In this document: one piece after another, positions 35,296 through 43,967 of the stretch
How the letters are laid out: every line of letters starts with the position of its first letter
Position numbering within the stretch: position 1 is the first letter of the stretch
Assembly (NCBI RefSeq): GCF_023078355.1
Contig: NZ_CP095552.1
Coordinates: 5,084,001 to 5,148,000 of the forward strand
Source of the DNA: Gordonia hongkongensis
Lineage (GTDB): Bacteria > Actinomycetota > Actinomycetes > Mycobacteriales > Mycobacteriaceae
Length of the DNA: 64,000 bases
Direction of reading: 5' to 3'
Made by a program: the position numbers and the translations under genes
Notes under the pieces: generated by a model
What the model was told of the DNA's origin: nothing
Seen by the model: only the letters and a program-made list of their open reading frames with translations
Databases searched by the model: none

Positions 35296-37058
35296 TAGTC
35301 GGATTCGATTTTGGCACGACCAATAGCTTGATTTCTGTCGTCTCGGGCGACAGAGTGATCGACTCCCTTGATGAATCTGGACTCCCGTACCCATCCGTAG
35401 TCCGTTATGAAGGCGAGGACGTGGTTGTAGGCCGCGGAGCACGGGAGGCGCTTGAGGAGGTCGGCTTGGGCGTTCACGGCAATACGGTGCGCTCCCCAAA
35501 GTTCCTGCTGGGGCAGGAAGCCGTGACCGTGGGTGGCGTGGAGCGCAGCCCAATCGATATCGTTGCAGATGTCATTCGTCATGTGCGCTCTGAATCTTTG
35601 ACGCGTAGTCGCAGGAAAGCGTTGGGTGCAGCGAACCGCGCAGTGGTCACTATCCCCGTGAACATGAACGGGCCACGTCGCGCAGCACTTCGCGAGGCTT
35701 TTGCTCAGGCTGACATCTCAATCGCACAGTTTGTCCATGAACCATTTGCCGCACTGTACGGATACATCCGCGGATCGGACGACCCGCAAAGTCTCGTCCG
35801 AAAACTCAGAGGCCGCAACGTGCTTGTCGTCGACTGGGGTGGCGGCACTCTCGACTTGACGCTGTGCAGGGTTGAGCCTGGAAGAATAGTTCAGTTACGC
35901 AACGGCGCAACAGAGGACGTCGGGGGAGATCAGTTCGACCAGGTGATTCGCGATGAAGTAGTGGGCCGCTTCGCTATTCGCCACGGCATCGAAGACACCG
36001 ACGTGCCCACCCCAGAAGCTCGCTTACGACTGCTTCAGAGCGCCGAACGGAACAAGATCGATCTTTCCGAGAGGCCAGTCGTCACGTTCTACACTCCTGG
36101 CTACTTTCCACAATCTGACACGGCACTTGAGTACTCACTGAGCCGGACAGAGCTCGATGAGATTACAAGGCGTCTAGTCGTGTCCGGGATAGGAAAGATC
36201 GATTCACTGCTTGAGAGCGTCGGCGTGGCACCCGGCCAGATCTCGCTATGCCTCGTGGCGGGCGGGATGGCCGCAATGCCAAGCATTCGCAGCAGTCTTC
36301 ACGAGATGTTTGGACCTGAACGAGTTGTAATCCCAAAGAACAGCGCGACCATAGTGTCGCAGGGAGCCGCATGGATCGCCCACGATTCGCAGACTCTGGT
36401 GCTAGCCAAGCAGATCGAGCTCGAGATGGCACGCGGGTCCAGGCTCCCACTGTTACGCGCTGGCACACCGATGCCCAGCGACGGGGACGTCCGGCACGAG
36501 CGATTTGATCTTTACTGCACTGATCCAACCGACGGGACCGCCAAATTCTCGATAGTCACTCCCACAGCGATCGCTGATCAACCGCAAGCCAGCGATCCCC
36601 GAACATTCCTGGGCACAACAACTGTGAAGGTGGACACGACAGCACCACCACTTGTCGAACGACTCAACCTCAACGTCGAAATCGACGATGACCTGATCCT
36701 GCATGTCAATGCATTCTCGACGCAACGCGCAGATCGCTCGAAGGCATCATATTTCGACCTTGAGTTTGGGATCGCCCTTCCGAACGACGACAACACAGAC
36801 CCGGCAAGCAAAACGGATCAGCCTGCAGACCCGCCCAAAGGAGGACTTGTCGTCCGAGCGAATGTCGCTGCCGAGAAGGACGACGACCTGATCCCGGGAG
36901 ACGTTCTTTACAAGAGCAAGCCTCATGCATTTGCCCGCATGCCGGGACGCTACCAAGCGACCGAGGACCAGAGGCTCGAGCACCTCTATTACAAACCGTG
37001 CGCAGTCTGTAAGAGGCACTGGGGCGACCCCGCGTGCAGGTGCGCTACCGCGAGCTGA
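35292..37058 (+). CDS. Hsp70-like ATPase with beta substrate domain and C-terminal Cys cluster
   Basis: 588 residues from GTG 35292, overlapping the previous stop (GTGA). The nucleotide-binding domain is well kept: phosphate 1 FDFGTTNSLISV (5-16), SPKFLLG near K70, HEPFAALYGY (149-158), phosphate 2 DWGGGTLDLT (181-190), and the adenosine motif VAGGMAAMPSIR at ~329. So ATP binding and probably hydrolysis are retained. The C-terminal part (~390-510) is beta-rich like the DnaK substrate domain (LPLLRAGTPMP, NLNVEIDDDLILHV), but no helical lid is seen. It is replaced by a Pro/Asp linker and a short end with CAVCKRHWGDPACRC, a likely zinc knuckle. It is not the housekeeping DnaK, has no DnaJ/GrpE neighbours, and lies in a defence island. 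Confidence 0.85.
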   Translation: MIVGFDFGTTNSLISVVSGDRVIDSLDESGLPYPSVVRYEGEDVVVGRGAREALEEVGLGVHGNTVRSPKFLLGQEAVTVGGVERSPIDIVADVIRHVRSESLTRSRRKALGAANRAVVTIPVNMNGPRRAALREAFAQADISIAQFVHEPFAALYGYIRGSDDPQSLVRKLRGRNVLVVDWGGGTLDLTLCRVEPGRIVQLRNGATEDVGGDQFDQVIRDEVVGRFAIRHGIEDTDVPTPEARLRLLQSAERNKIDLSERPVVTFYTPGYFPQSDTALEYSLSRTELDEITRRLVVSGIGKIDSLLESVGVAPGQISLCLVAGGMAAMPSIRSSLHEMFGPERVVIPKNSATIVSQGAAWIAHDSQTLVLAKQIELEMARGSRLPLLRAGTPMPSDGDVRHERFDLYCTDPTDGTAKFSIVTPTAIADQPQASDPRTFLGTTTVKVDTTAPPLVERLNLNVEIDDDLILHVNAFSTQRADRSKASYFDLEFGIALPNDDNTDPASKTDQPADPPKGGLVVRANVAAEKDDDLIPGDVLYKSKPHAFARMPGRYQATEDQRLEHLYYKPCAVCKRHWGDPACRCATAS

Positions 37059-37060
37059 GG

Positions 37061-38416
37061 ATGGGAGCGCAGCAGGTTGTCGCGAGAGTCACCCATGCCG
37101 ATGAGGAATTAGAGGCAGCGATACGAAGGCCAGTTCGGCTGACACCCAACGGATATGCCGGCGTTGTTTACGGCGGCGCCGTCTACCTTCTCCGGGAGGG
37201 AAACAGAGTCGATATCGCAGAATCGTCGTGGGAGATAGAGGATTGCAATCGCTTCCTTATGCCCAACTCTGCGATTCCATACGCTCCGACTTCAGTCGGG
37301 TCACCATCCGTACCTGATTTTCCGGGCATTCGGGGTGACTGGTCCGTCGAATCGACCGACTTTGGCCACTACCTTCTATTCAACTCGTCCGAAGCCGAAG
37401 CGAGCAAGATCGTTGTAGGGCTCGAATCGAAGGGCATCACGGTCCAAAGGTGGGACGTCAGCCACCGACCCGCATTAGACGGCCAGTTCTACGACTGGTT
37501 CGCGCGTCTGCGATTCGTCGGATCCCACGACAGGGCGCTTGAGCTCGTAGCAGACGCCCTCACTCCACCTGAACCTTTTATCGCAACCGAGTCTCCGACC
37601 ACAGTCACCGCCAACCCGACGCATCCCGCTGAGTCTCTCGATACACGGATCGAAGACCTCGTGAACGCGAACGCCGCACTCAGCCAGCGACTCGAGTCTT
37701 CTATCAACGAGATTCAGAGTCTTCACCGCCGGCTTACCTCCACCGAGGACCGTGAATCGTCCCTGCTCGCAGCATTCGAGCGGATGCGCGAGCATCAGAA
37801 GTCCATCCAGGCCGAAGTCACCGAACTGAGCCAATCTCCGGCGCTCGGGCTGGATGCACGTGAGTTACTCACCAAGCGATCTGACGCCGAAGAACTCCTC
37901 GAAATTGCTCTGGCGGAAAACACTGAACTGAACCAGGAAGTTTCCTCGCTTCGCGGACAACTTCTCACCACAGCAGACCAGAGTCGTGTCCTGACCGAGA
38001 CTGTCCAAGAACTTCAACAACGACTCGCCGAGGTGACGACACTCGAACGCGAGCGCCGCAAGGTAAGTGCAGCGAGGAACACTCGACGTCGCGGAGTAGC
38101 CGGATTTCTTGACTCTACGTTTGCCCGAATCGATTTCGTACTCGATAGCCAGGAGGTGTTAGCCGCCCTGGACTCACCGGCGGCCATAATGCGTTGCCTT
38201 GTCCAGGTCGATATGGGCGTAAACATCGGCAGCGGACTGGCTGGTCTGCCCGGATGGCGCGAGGTGACCAGGCTCGCCACCGGACTTTCTGGGAGTGAGG
38301 ATATGGGGCGCGTGTACTACAAACCGGACGGAGGCCGCGTTCTCGTGAGCGTGCACATCAAACGCGATGAGAAGGAACAGCGTCGTCACATAGAACTGCT
38401 GCGGAGCCTCGGCTGA
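37061..38416 (+). CDS. Coiled-coil protein with a possible RelE/ParE-like C-terminal domain, last gene of the Hsp70 operon
   Basis: 451 residues from ATG 37061, two bases after the Hsp70 stop; GTG 37034 or 37040 would overlap it. The first ~160 residues are globular (VARVTHADEELEAAIRRPVR, RWDVSHRPALDGQFYDWFAR). From ~200 to ~340 is a long coiled coil (NANAALSQRLESSINEIQSL, ENTELNQEVSSLRGQL). The last ~100 residues contain LPGWREVTRLATGLSGSEDM then GRVYYKPDGGRVLVSVHIKR and a final helix RHIELLRSLG. This beta pair RVYY-x(n)-RVLVSVHIKR followed by a basic helix is the pattern of RelE/ParE/HigB toxins, but the similarity is weak and read by eye. Function unknown. Confidence 0.65.
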   Translation: MGAQQVVARVTHADEELEAAIRRPVRLTPNGYAGVVYGGAVYLLREGNRVDIAESSWEIEDCNRFLMPNSAIPYAPTSVGSPSVPDFPGIRGDWSVESTDFGHYLLFNSSEAEASKIVVGLESKGITVQRWDVSHRPALDGQFYDWFARLRFVGSHDRALELVADALTPPEPFIATESPTTVTANPTHPAESLDTRIEDLVNANAALSQRLESSINEIQSLHRRLTSTEDRESSLLAAFERMREHQKSIQAEVTELSQSPALGLDARELLTKRSDAEELLEIALAENTELNQEVSSLRGQLLTTADQSRVLTETVQELQQRLAEVTTLERERRKVSAARNTRRRGVAGFLDSTFARIDFVLDSQEVLAALDSPAAIMRCLVQVDMGVNIGSGLAGLPGWREVTRLATGLSGSEDMGRVYYKPDGGRVLVSVHIKRDEKEQRRHIELLRSLG

Positions 38417-38519
38417 ACAGCCGCCTCAACCGGCGGGGCCGATGAGACAAAGCGTTCGTTAGGCTCAAATCTCACGCTACCGGTCAGTCGTCTCAAGTTT
38501 CCCCTGCCAGGGCACTTCC

Positions 38520-40748
38520 CTACCCCCGCGCCATGTCCACGAACCGGGACAGGTGCAACTGGTGGGCCACGGTGATCGTGGCGGTCGGGCCGTTACGGTG
38601 CTTGCCAACGATGATGTCGGCCTCGCCTGCTCGCGGGTCGTCACGCTCGATGGAGTCGGGGCGGTGCAGCAGGATGACCATGTCGGCATCCTGCTCCAGC
38701 GAGCCGGACTCACGAAGATCCGACACCTGGGGCTTCTTGTCGGTACGTTGTTCCGGACCACGGTTCAGCTGACTGATCGCGATCACCGGGACCTCGAGTT
38801 CCTTGGCCAGCAGCTTGAGCTGACGGGAGAACTCCGAGACCTCCTGCTGGCGGGACTCTACCTTCTTGCCCGACGTCATCAGCTGCATGTAGTCCACCGC
38901 AACGACTTTCAGGTCGTGCCGCTGCTTGAGACGGCGCGCCTTGGCGCGGATCTCCATCATCGTGAGGTTGGGTGAGTCGTCGATGAAGAACGGCGCCTCG
39001 GAGATCTCCCCCATTCGACGTGCGAGCCGTGTCCAGTCGTCGTCGCTCATGGTGCCGGCACGCATGTCGGCGAGCTTGATCTTCGCCTCCGCCGACAGCA
39101 GGCGCATGACGATCTCAGTCTTGCTCATCTCCAGCGAGAACATGGCGGCGGTCAGACCGTGTCCGATGGCCGCGGAGCGCAGGAAGTCCATCGCCAGGGT
39201 CGAATTGTGCGTCGGGACCATCGCTTCACCCGCGAGATACAGGTGGTCGGCGTTGTCGACCTGCACGCAGCGCACCGGGACCGGATCGACGGGACGAACG
39301 GCGACGACGCGTCGGACACCGGCCCGACGACGCAGCTCCTTGTGCCGAATCGCCTTGTGGTGCACGGTGAACACATCTTCGTCGGCGTCGACGCGCAACC
39401 ACCCCGTGGCCGACCGCTTGTAGTTGAAACCGAGGCCGGCCACGAGGTCGGCGACGACCGCCGTCATGTGCCGCGTCGCGGCGGGCACGGTGATCCAGCC
39501 GTCGTCGTCCACCGACGCGCGGGCATCCAGCAACCCCGCGAGCAGGGCACGACGCTGCGCGATCGAACCACGGAGATACTCGTACGGAATCCGGCCACCG
39601 AGGTCCGCCATCAGCGTCATGACGTCGACCGGGCCCTCCGCGTCGATGCGCATGCTGATCTCGGGATCGTCGAAGGCCATCCCGGCCAGCGCCGCCACCG
39701 TGTACGGGCCGTACGCGAACCGCTTGCGCGGCAACTCGAGCGGCGCGGTGTTGCGCACGACCGCGCAGCCGACGTGCGCCCGCAGGCCGGCGGTCGTGAT
39801 GACCCGCCGCTCGCCGTCGATCTCGGCCGCCCACTGGTGTTGCTCGTCGGCGACGATCGTCGCGCCGTCGTTGAATTCGATTTCGTAGCAGGGCCGTTCG
39901 GTCATCACCTCGGTGGCGGCGACGACCCGGGTGGGCCGGCCGTGGGCGTCGAGCAGGAGATCGCCGACCCCGACCTTGCCCATCGTGGTCCAGCCCGTGG
40001 GCGTCGGCAGCGGGGTGTCGAGCGCGAGCGCCTTGCCGACACCAGGACGTGCGGCGACGATGATCATCTGACCGGGGTGGAGCCCGTTGGTGAGCTTGTC
40101 GAAATCGGCGAAGCCGGTCGGGACACCGAGCGAGATGCCGCCTCGCGACGCGATGGAGTCGATCTCGTCCATCGTCGGCTGCAAGAGATCCTCGAGCGGG
40201 ACATAGTCCTCGGCGGTGCGCTTCTCGGTGACCTCGTACACCTCGGCCTGGGCGCGGTCGACCACCTCGGCGACATCCTGCCCGTCGGCGCCCGCGTAGC
40301 CGTACTGGACGATGCGTGTGCCGGCCTCCACGAGTCGACGCAGCAATGCCTTCTCGGCGACGATCTCGGCGTAGTAGCCGGCGTTCGCCGCGGTGGGCAC
40401 AGTGGAGATCAGCGTGTGCAGGTACGGCGCACCACCGATGCGCTTGAGCTCGCCCGCCCGCTCGAGTTCCGCGGCGACCGTCACCGCGTCGGCGGGCTCG
40501 CCTTTCGAGTACAGGGTGAGGATCGCCTCGAAGACCGCCTGATGGGCCGGACGGTAGAAGTCGCCGGTGCGGATCTTCTCGACGACGTCGGCGACCGCGT
40601 CCTTGGACAGCAACATGCCACCGAGCACCGACTGCTCGGCGGCGAGGTCCTGCGGAGGCTGCCTACCGAAGTCCTCGGCGGGGATCTCGTCTTCCCGGCC
40701 TCGCCCTCCGGCGGCGGGGCCGCGCCCGCGGTCATCCACAACAGCCAC
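38520..40748 (-). CDS. dnaB: Replicative DNA helicase DnaB containing an intein
   Basis: 742-residue precursor from GTG 40748; the frame stays open upstream but MAVVDDRG is the family-like start. N-terminal domain: PPQDLAAEQSVLGGMLLSKD. The RecA-like domain is interrupted inside the P-loop: ARPGVGK, then a 276-residue intein, then STLAMDFLRSAA. After it come SLEMSKTEIVMRLLSAEA, VVAVDYMQLM (Walker B) and QLNRGPEQRTDKKPQVSDLR. Removal of the intein leaves a normal ~466-residue DnaB, the ring helicase that unwinds DNA at the fork. Its activity depends on splicing. Next to rplI/rpsR/ssb/rpsF as in mycobacteria. Three DnaA-box-like sites lie upstream. Confidence 0.96.
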   Translation of the reverse strand: MAVVDDRGRGPAAGGRGREDEIPAEDFGRQPPQDLAAEQSVLGGMLLSKDAVADVVEKIRTGDFYRPAHQAVFEAILTLYSKGEPADAVTVAAELERAGELKRIGGAPYLHTLISTVPTAANAGYYAEIVAEKALLRRLVEAGTRIVQYGYAGADGQDVAEVVDRAQAEVYEVTEKRTAEDYVPLEDLLQPTMDEIDSIASRGGISLGVPTGFADFDKLTNGLHPGQMIIVAARPGVGKALALDTPLPTPTGWTTMGKVGVGDLLLDAHGRPTRVVAATEVMTERPCYEIEFNDGATIVADEQHQWAAEIDGERRVITTAGLRAHVGCAVVRNTAPLELPRKRFAYGPYTVAALAGMAFDDPEISMRIDAEGPVDVMTLMADLGGRIPYEYLRGSIAQRRALLAGLLDARASVDDDGWITVPAATRHMTAVVADLVAGLGFNYKRSATGWLRVDADEDVFTVHHKAIRHKELRRRAGVRRVVAVRPVDPVPVRCVQVDNADHLYLAGEAMVPTHNSTLAMDFLRSAAIGHGLTAAMFSLEMSKTEIVMRLLSAEAKIKLADMRAGTMSDDDWTRLARRMGEISEAPFFIDDSPNLTMMEIRAKARRLKQRHDLKVVAVDYMQLMTSGKKVESRQQEVSEFSRQLKLLAKELEVPVIAISQLNRGPEQRTDKKPQVSDLRESGSLEQDADMVILLHRPDSIERDDPRAGEADIIVGKHRNGPTATITVAHQLHLSRFVDMARG
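39204..40031 (-). other. DnaB intein, class 3 type, with decayed homing endonuclease
   Basis: 276 residues (828 bp) from the codon after the P-loop Lys to the Asn before Ser. It begins ALALDTPLPTPTGWTTMG: Ala, not Cys or Ser, is residue 1. The expected class 3 residues are present: W67 in ADEQHQWAAE, C255 in VPVRCVQVDN and T274 with H275-N276 at the end (VPTHN), followed by Ser+1. So splicing should start at the internal Cys, as shown for mycobacterial and mycobacteriophage DnaB class 3 inteins. One LAGLIDADG-like segment remains (LLAGLLDARASVDDDG), but the endonuclease region is short, so it is probably inactive for homing. Confidence 0.9.
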
Positions 40749-41001
40749 GCGTGTCAAACCTCTCGCAACGTTCGATCCCACCCGACATCGAATGAGTACG
40801 ACCCTGAGTCTGGTGTCGGCCCCGGTAGACCACGTCGCGAGTCCCCGGTGTCGACGTCGTGTTCTGGTCAGTCTCTTCCTATCGGGTGGCACCGACAGCG
40901 AAGTGTCGTGTGCGCCGAGACGGACGGAGACGCTGAGGCGTGACACTAGGACGTCTGCGACCGCTACTCAAACCGACCTGTTGACGGATCTGGGGAACAC
41001 T

Positions 41002-41117
41002 TGTGGACGGTGTGTGAGTTGCGCGGGGACGAGTTGTGCAGCCTTTGTGGACAACCTGAGGAATCAGGGTGTGAACAACACAGTTTTCGCAGGTCAGCGC
41101 CCTGACTGATTTCCACA
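41002..41117. promoter_or_regulatory. DnaA-box-like cluster in the 570-bp gene-free stretch upstream of dnaB
   Basis: Reverse strand 41046-41054 reads TTGTCCACA, the DnaA-box consensus of high-GC actinobacteria. Weaker copies are CCGTCCACA (reverse of 41002-41010) and ATTTCCACA (41109-41117). The gene-free stretch 40749-41318 also must contain the promoters of dnaB (minus) and of the secreted-protein gene (plus). DnaA could regulate dnaB from here or be titrated. It is not the origin: no dnaA/dnaN nearby. Confidence 0.5.
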
Positions 41118-41318
41118 ATCAAGTAATTGGAAATCCTTTGTACTTCTTCGGCGCGTCGTCTTGCGGGCGTGTTGCGGACACCTGTTCAACTCCCCGTGGC
41201 GAATATTCGGGTGAACATCCGGTGTGGTCTGCGTTACACCTGGCCAGACGGGCCGGGCGACGCCGGTTCGCACGATTCTGCGGCGATCGCCGAACGACTC
41301 CCCTTCGGGTGTGATGCA

Positions 41319-41981
41319 ATGTCGATCGTGTCGAGGTTGGGGTTGAGGTCCGTCGTCGTCCGTCGTGCGGTCACCGTGCTGGCGGCCGTGACCGCTGCCG
41401 CCGGGCTGGCGGTGGCCCCGCCGACGTCCGCCGCGCCAGGCCCCTCGATGCCCCTCGAGTTCGATCTGTCGCGCTATCAGCCGGTCGCCCCGACGACGTT
41501 CCGATCGCTGGCCTATGTCGACAACGGACGGTCCTTCTTCACCACCGGCAGGTGGGTGTGCGAGATCGGTCCCGGCTACCGCTACGTCGGCTGCGCGGGC
41601 CGTCCCGCGACCGCCCCGCCGAACGCGACCGGTGCGGTGATCTCCGACGATCAGCAGGGCCCGTGGTGGGCGCGTGCCGATCAGACCTACCGGTTCGGCC
41701 CGGAGAGCGGCTTCCGGCCACCGGTCCTCGGTGTCGGCAAACGGGTCACCATCGAAGGCGTCACGTGCACCGTGCCCCGTCGCGACACCGTCGCCTGCCG
41801 CACCGGCGACCGCGCTCTCATCTTCACGCCCGCCTGGCACAAGTTCTTCTTCCCGTCCTGGGATACCCTCCGACCGGGCAACAATGCGGTCGACCACAGC
41901 GCCAACCCGGCACCGCAGTACCTTCCGCCGCGACTGCAGTACTGGAACCAGCTGCCGGCCAGTCCGCCTGCGCCGAAATAG
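41319..41981 (+). CDS. Secreted hypothetical protein with signal peptide
   Basis: 220 residues from ATG 41319. Clear signal peptide: basic start (MSIVSRLGLRSVVVRRAV), hydrophobic core TVLAAVTAAAGLAVA, and a probable cut after PPTSAA. The mature part has four Cys (WVCEIG, YVGCAG, VTCTVP, VACRTG), likely two disulfides, and a beta-rich sequence (FFTTGRWVCEIGPGYRYVGC). I do not recognise the family; it looks like small secreted actinobacterial envelope proteins. It occupies the place of the Rv0057 gene of M. tuberculosis, between rplI and dnaB, but on the other strand. A shared terminator follows at 42011. Confidence 0.75.
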   Translation: MSIVSRLGLRSVVVRRAVTVLAAVTAAAGLAVAPPTSAAPGPSMPLEFDLSRYQPVAPTTFRSLAYVDNGRSFFTTGRWVCEIGPGYRYVGCAGRPATAPPNATGAVISDDQQGPWWARADQTYRFGPESGFRPPVLGVGKRVTIEGVTCTVPRRDTVACRTGDRALIFTPAWHKFFFPSWDTLRPGNNAVDHSANPAPQYLPPRLQYWNQLPASPPAPK

Positions 41982-42010
41982 GGGCCCAGCGGAGGCGCTC
42001 AACAGACACG

Positions 42011-42045
42011 ACAAGGCCGGGTGGAGGATCTCCACCCGGCCTTGT
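42011..42045. terminator. Bidirectional terminator between the secreted-protein gene and rplI
   Basis: ACAAGGCCGGGTGGAG (42011-42026), loop GAT, CTCCACCCGGCCTTGT (42030-42045): a perfect 16-bp stem between the two convergent stops (41981 and 42064). It should end both the plus-strand gene and the ribosomal operon. Confidence 0.9.
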
Positions 42046-42063
42046 GTATGTAGAACGCTGAGG

Positions 42064-42519
42064 TCAGCTCGCGGCGACGACGGCGAGCTGGACGGTCGCC
42101 GAGACCTGCGGGTGCAGGTTGACGACGACCGGGTAGCTACCGGTGGCCTTGATGTGCCCCTTGGGCAGCTCGACGCTGCGCTTGTCGAGGGTCGGACCGC
42201 CCGCGGTCTTGATGGCACCGGCGACGTCTGCCGCGGTAACCGAACCGAAGAGCTTGCCCGAGTCGTGGGTCTTGACGTCCAGCGAGACGTCGGCGAGACC
42301 CTCGAGGGCCTGCTTCAGCTCGTTGGCGTGCTCGAGACCGCGGACCTCGCGGGCCTCCTGTGCCCGACGGATGCCTTCGACCTGCTTCTCGGCGCCGCGG
42401 GTGGCCTTGATGGCCAGGCCGCGGGGCAGCAGGTAGTTGCGGCCGTAGCCGTCCTTGACCACGACGATGTCGCCGGCTTCGCCGAGGTTCTCCACGGCGG
42501 CGGTGAGGATGAGCTTCAT
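42064..42519 (-). CDS. rplI: 50S ribosomal protein L9
   Basis: 151 residues, usual length. Start [24 protein letters not shown] with the L9 signature [17 protein letters not shown] (the strand-loop that binds 23S rRNA), a central helix and the C-terminal domain ending [16 protein letters not shown] 42519 is chosen over the longer open frame. Last gene of rpsF-ssb-rpsR-rplI, 19 bases after rpsR. Confidence 0.98.
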   Translation of the reverse strand: MKLILTAAVENLGEAGDIVVVKDGYGRNYLLPRGLAIKATRGAEKQVEGIRRAQEAREVRGLEHANELKQALEGLADVSLDVKTHDSGKLFGSVTAADVAGAIKTAGGPTLDKRSVELPKGHIKATGSYPVVVNLHPQVSATVQLAVVAAS

Positions 42520-42538
42520 GTCAACTGATCCTTTCCGC

Positions 42539-42796
42539 TTATCGGCTGGTCGAGGTGAAGGGCAGCAGGGCCACCTCACGCGAGTTCTTCACTGCCACAG
42601 CGACGTCGCGCTGATGCTGCACGCAGTTACCGGTCACGCGACGCGACCGGATCTTGCCCCGGTCGGACAGGAAACGACGCAGCAGCGCGGTGTCCTTGTA
42701 GTCGATGACGGCCTTCTTGTCCTTGCAGAAGCTGCACGCCTTGGTCTTGGTGACCTTCTCGACGCGAGGCTTCCGGCTCGGCTTTGCCTTTGCCAT
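42539..42796 (-). CDS. rpsR: 30S ribosomal protein S18 (zinc-binding form)
   Basis: 85 residues. S18 core: [30 protein letters not shown] and [20 protein letters not shown]. It keeps CxxC plus a further Cys, so it is the zinc-containing (C+) form; actinobacteria often also have a Cys-free copy that replaces it under zinc starvation. No Zur-site is evident before this operon. Third gene of the rpsF operon. Confidence 0.98.
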   Translation of the reverse strand: MAKAKPSRKPRVEKVTKTKACSFCKDKKAVIDYKDTALLRRFLSDRGKIRSRRVTGNCVQHQRDVAVAVKNSREVALLPFTSTSR

Positions 42797-42882
42797 GTGT
42801 GTGTTGCTCCAGTCAATGCTGTCGGGAACGGTCGCTGCCGTTCCCGGGCTGTTCGGGGCGGATCATCGTGCCCCGACCGATA

Positions 42883-43404
42883 TCAGAAAGGTGGTTCGTC
42901 GTCCCCGCCGCCGAACGATCCCCCGCTGTTGCTGGCAGGCGCGCTGCCCCAGGGATCGTCGGCAACCTGCTGGTTCGAACCGCCGCCGCGGCCACCGCCG
43001 CCGCCCGATCCGAATCCACCGCCGCCACCGCCACCGCCGCGCGAGGCCCGATTGACCTTGGCGGTGGCGTAGCGCAGCGAGGGGCCGATCTCGTCGACCT
43101 CGAGTTCCACGACCGTGCGTCGTTCACCCTCTTTGGTTTCGTAGGACCGCTGCTTGAGCCGTCCCTGCACGATCACCCGGGAGCCCTTGGTCAGGCTTTC
43201 GGTCACGTTCTCCGCGGCGTCGCGCCAGATGTTGCAGCGGAGGAACAGCGCTTCGCCGTCCTTCCACTCGTTGGTCTGGCGGTCGAAGGTGCGCGGGGTG
43301 GAAGCCACCGTGAAGTTGGCAACCGCTGCGCCGGACGGCGTGAACCGCAGTTCCGGGTCGGCGGTCAGATTGCCGATGACGGTGATGACCGTGTCGCCTG
43401 CCAT
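42883..43404 (-). CDS. ssb: Single-stranded DNA-binding protein
   Basis: 173 residues. OB-fold: [52 protein letters not shown] and [20 protein letters not shown]. Then a Gly-rich flexible linker (residues ~120-160) and the acidic tip DDEPPF that binds partner proteins. ATG 43404 is the correct start; an upstream open frame is spurious. Between rpsF and rpsR as in mycobacteria. Confidence 0.98.
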   Translation of the reverse strand: MAGDTVITVIGNLTADPELRFTPSGAAVANFTVASTPRTFDRQTNEWKDGEALFLRCNIWRDAAENVTESLTKGSRVIVQGRLKQRSYETKEGERRTVVELEVDEIGPSLRYATAKVNRASRGGGGGGGGFGSGGGGGRGGGSNQQVADDPWGSAPASNSGGSFGGGDDEPPF

Positions 43405-43518
43405 GTGTGTTTCCCCTCGGGTCGTTGGTGGGCACTCGATGATCGACATGCACCGGATTCTGGGCTCAACCCTAGAACCCGGTACCGACGTCTTCAGACG
43501 ATCAAGAAACCCTGTGGA

Positions 43519-43800
43519 TTACTTCCGCAGGACCTTGGTGCGCAGAACCGACTCGTTCAGCTTCAGCTGACGATCGAGCTCGGAGACCGTGGCGGGCTCG
43601 GCATTGAGATCGATGACGGCGTAGATGCCCTCGTTGTGCTTGAGGATCTCGTAGGCGAGTCGGCGCTTGCCCCAGATGTCGACGCCGTCCACCGAACCGC
43701 CGTCCTTACGGACAACGTTGAGGAAAGTATCGAGTGAGGGTGCGACGGTGCGCTCGTCCAGATTCGGATCGAGGATGACCATCAATTCGTAGTGACGCAT
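43519..43800 (-). CDS. rpsF: 30S ribosomal protein S6
   Basis: 93 residues: [40 protein letters not shown] and [16 protein letters not shown]6 pairs with S18 (the rpsR product) on 16S rRNA. First gene of the operon; a good site AGGAGGTGATG precedes it. The leader of rpsF operons often binds S6:S18, and the ~165 bases to the divergent gene could hold such a site, but I cannot draw the structure with confidence. Confidence 0.98.
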   Translation of the reverse strand: MRHYELMVILDPNLDERTVAPSLDTFLNVVRKDGGSVDGVDIWGKRRLAYEILKHNEGIYAVIDLNAEPATVSELDRQLKLNESVLRTKVLRK

Positions 43801-43967
43801 AAGACCACATCACCTCCTATGGGCTAGGTCGGCCACGGACTGTCCGTGGCAGGAGGGTCGCCTGCGTCGGCAACCGGTCCAAGATACATGACCTGCCCGT
43901 TCGCAGAGAAATCCGTGGTCGCGGGCCGCCTCGGCGACACATCATGGGACCACCTACGCTGTTGCCC

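Noticed and set aside
35292..37058. Housekeeping DnaK
   Set aside because: No grpE or dnaJ beside it, no lid, a Cys-rich end and accessory context; most likely a paralogue.
41002..41117. Chromosome origin
   Set aside because: Few boxes and no dnaA, dnaN or rpmH nearby.
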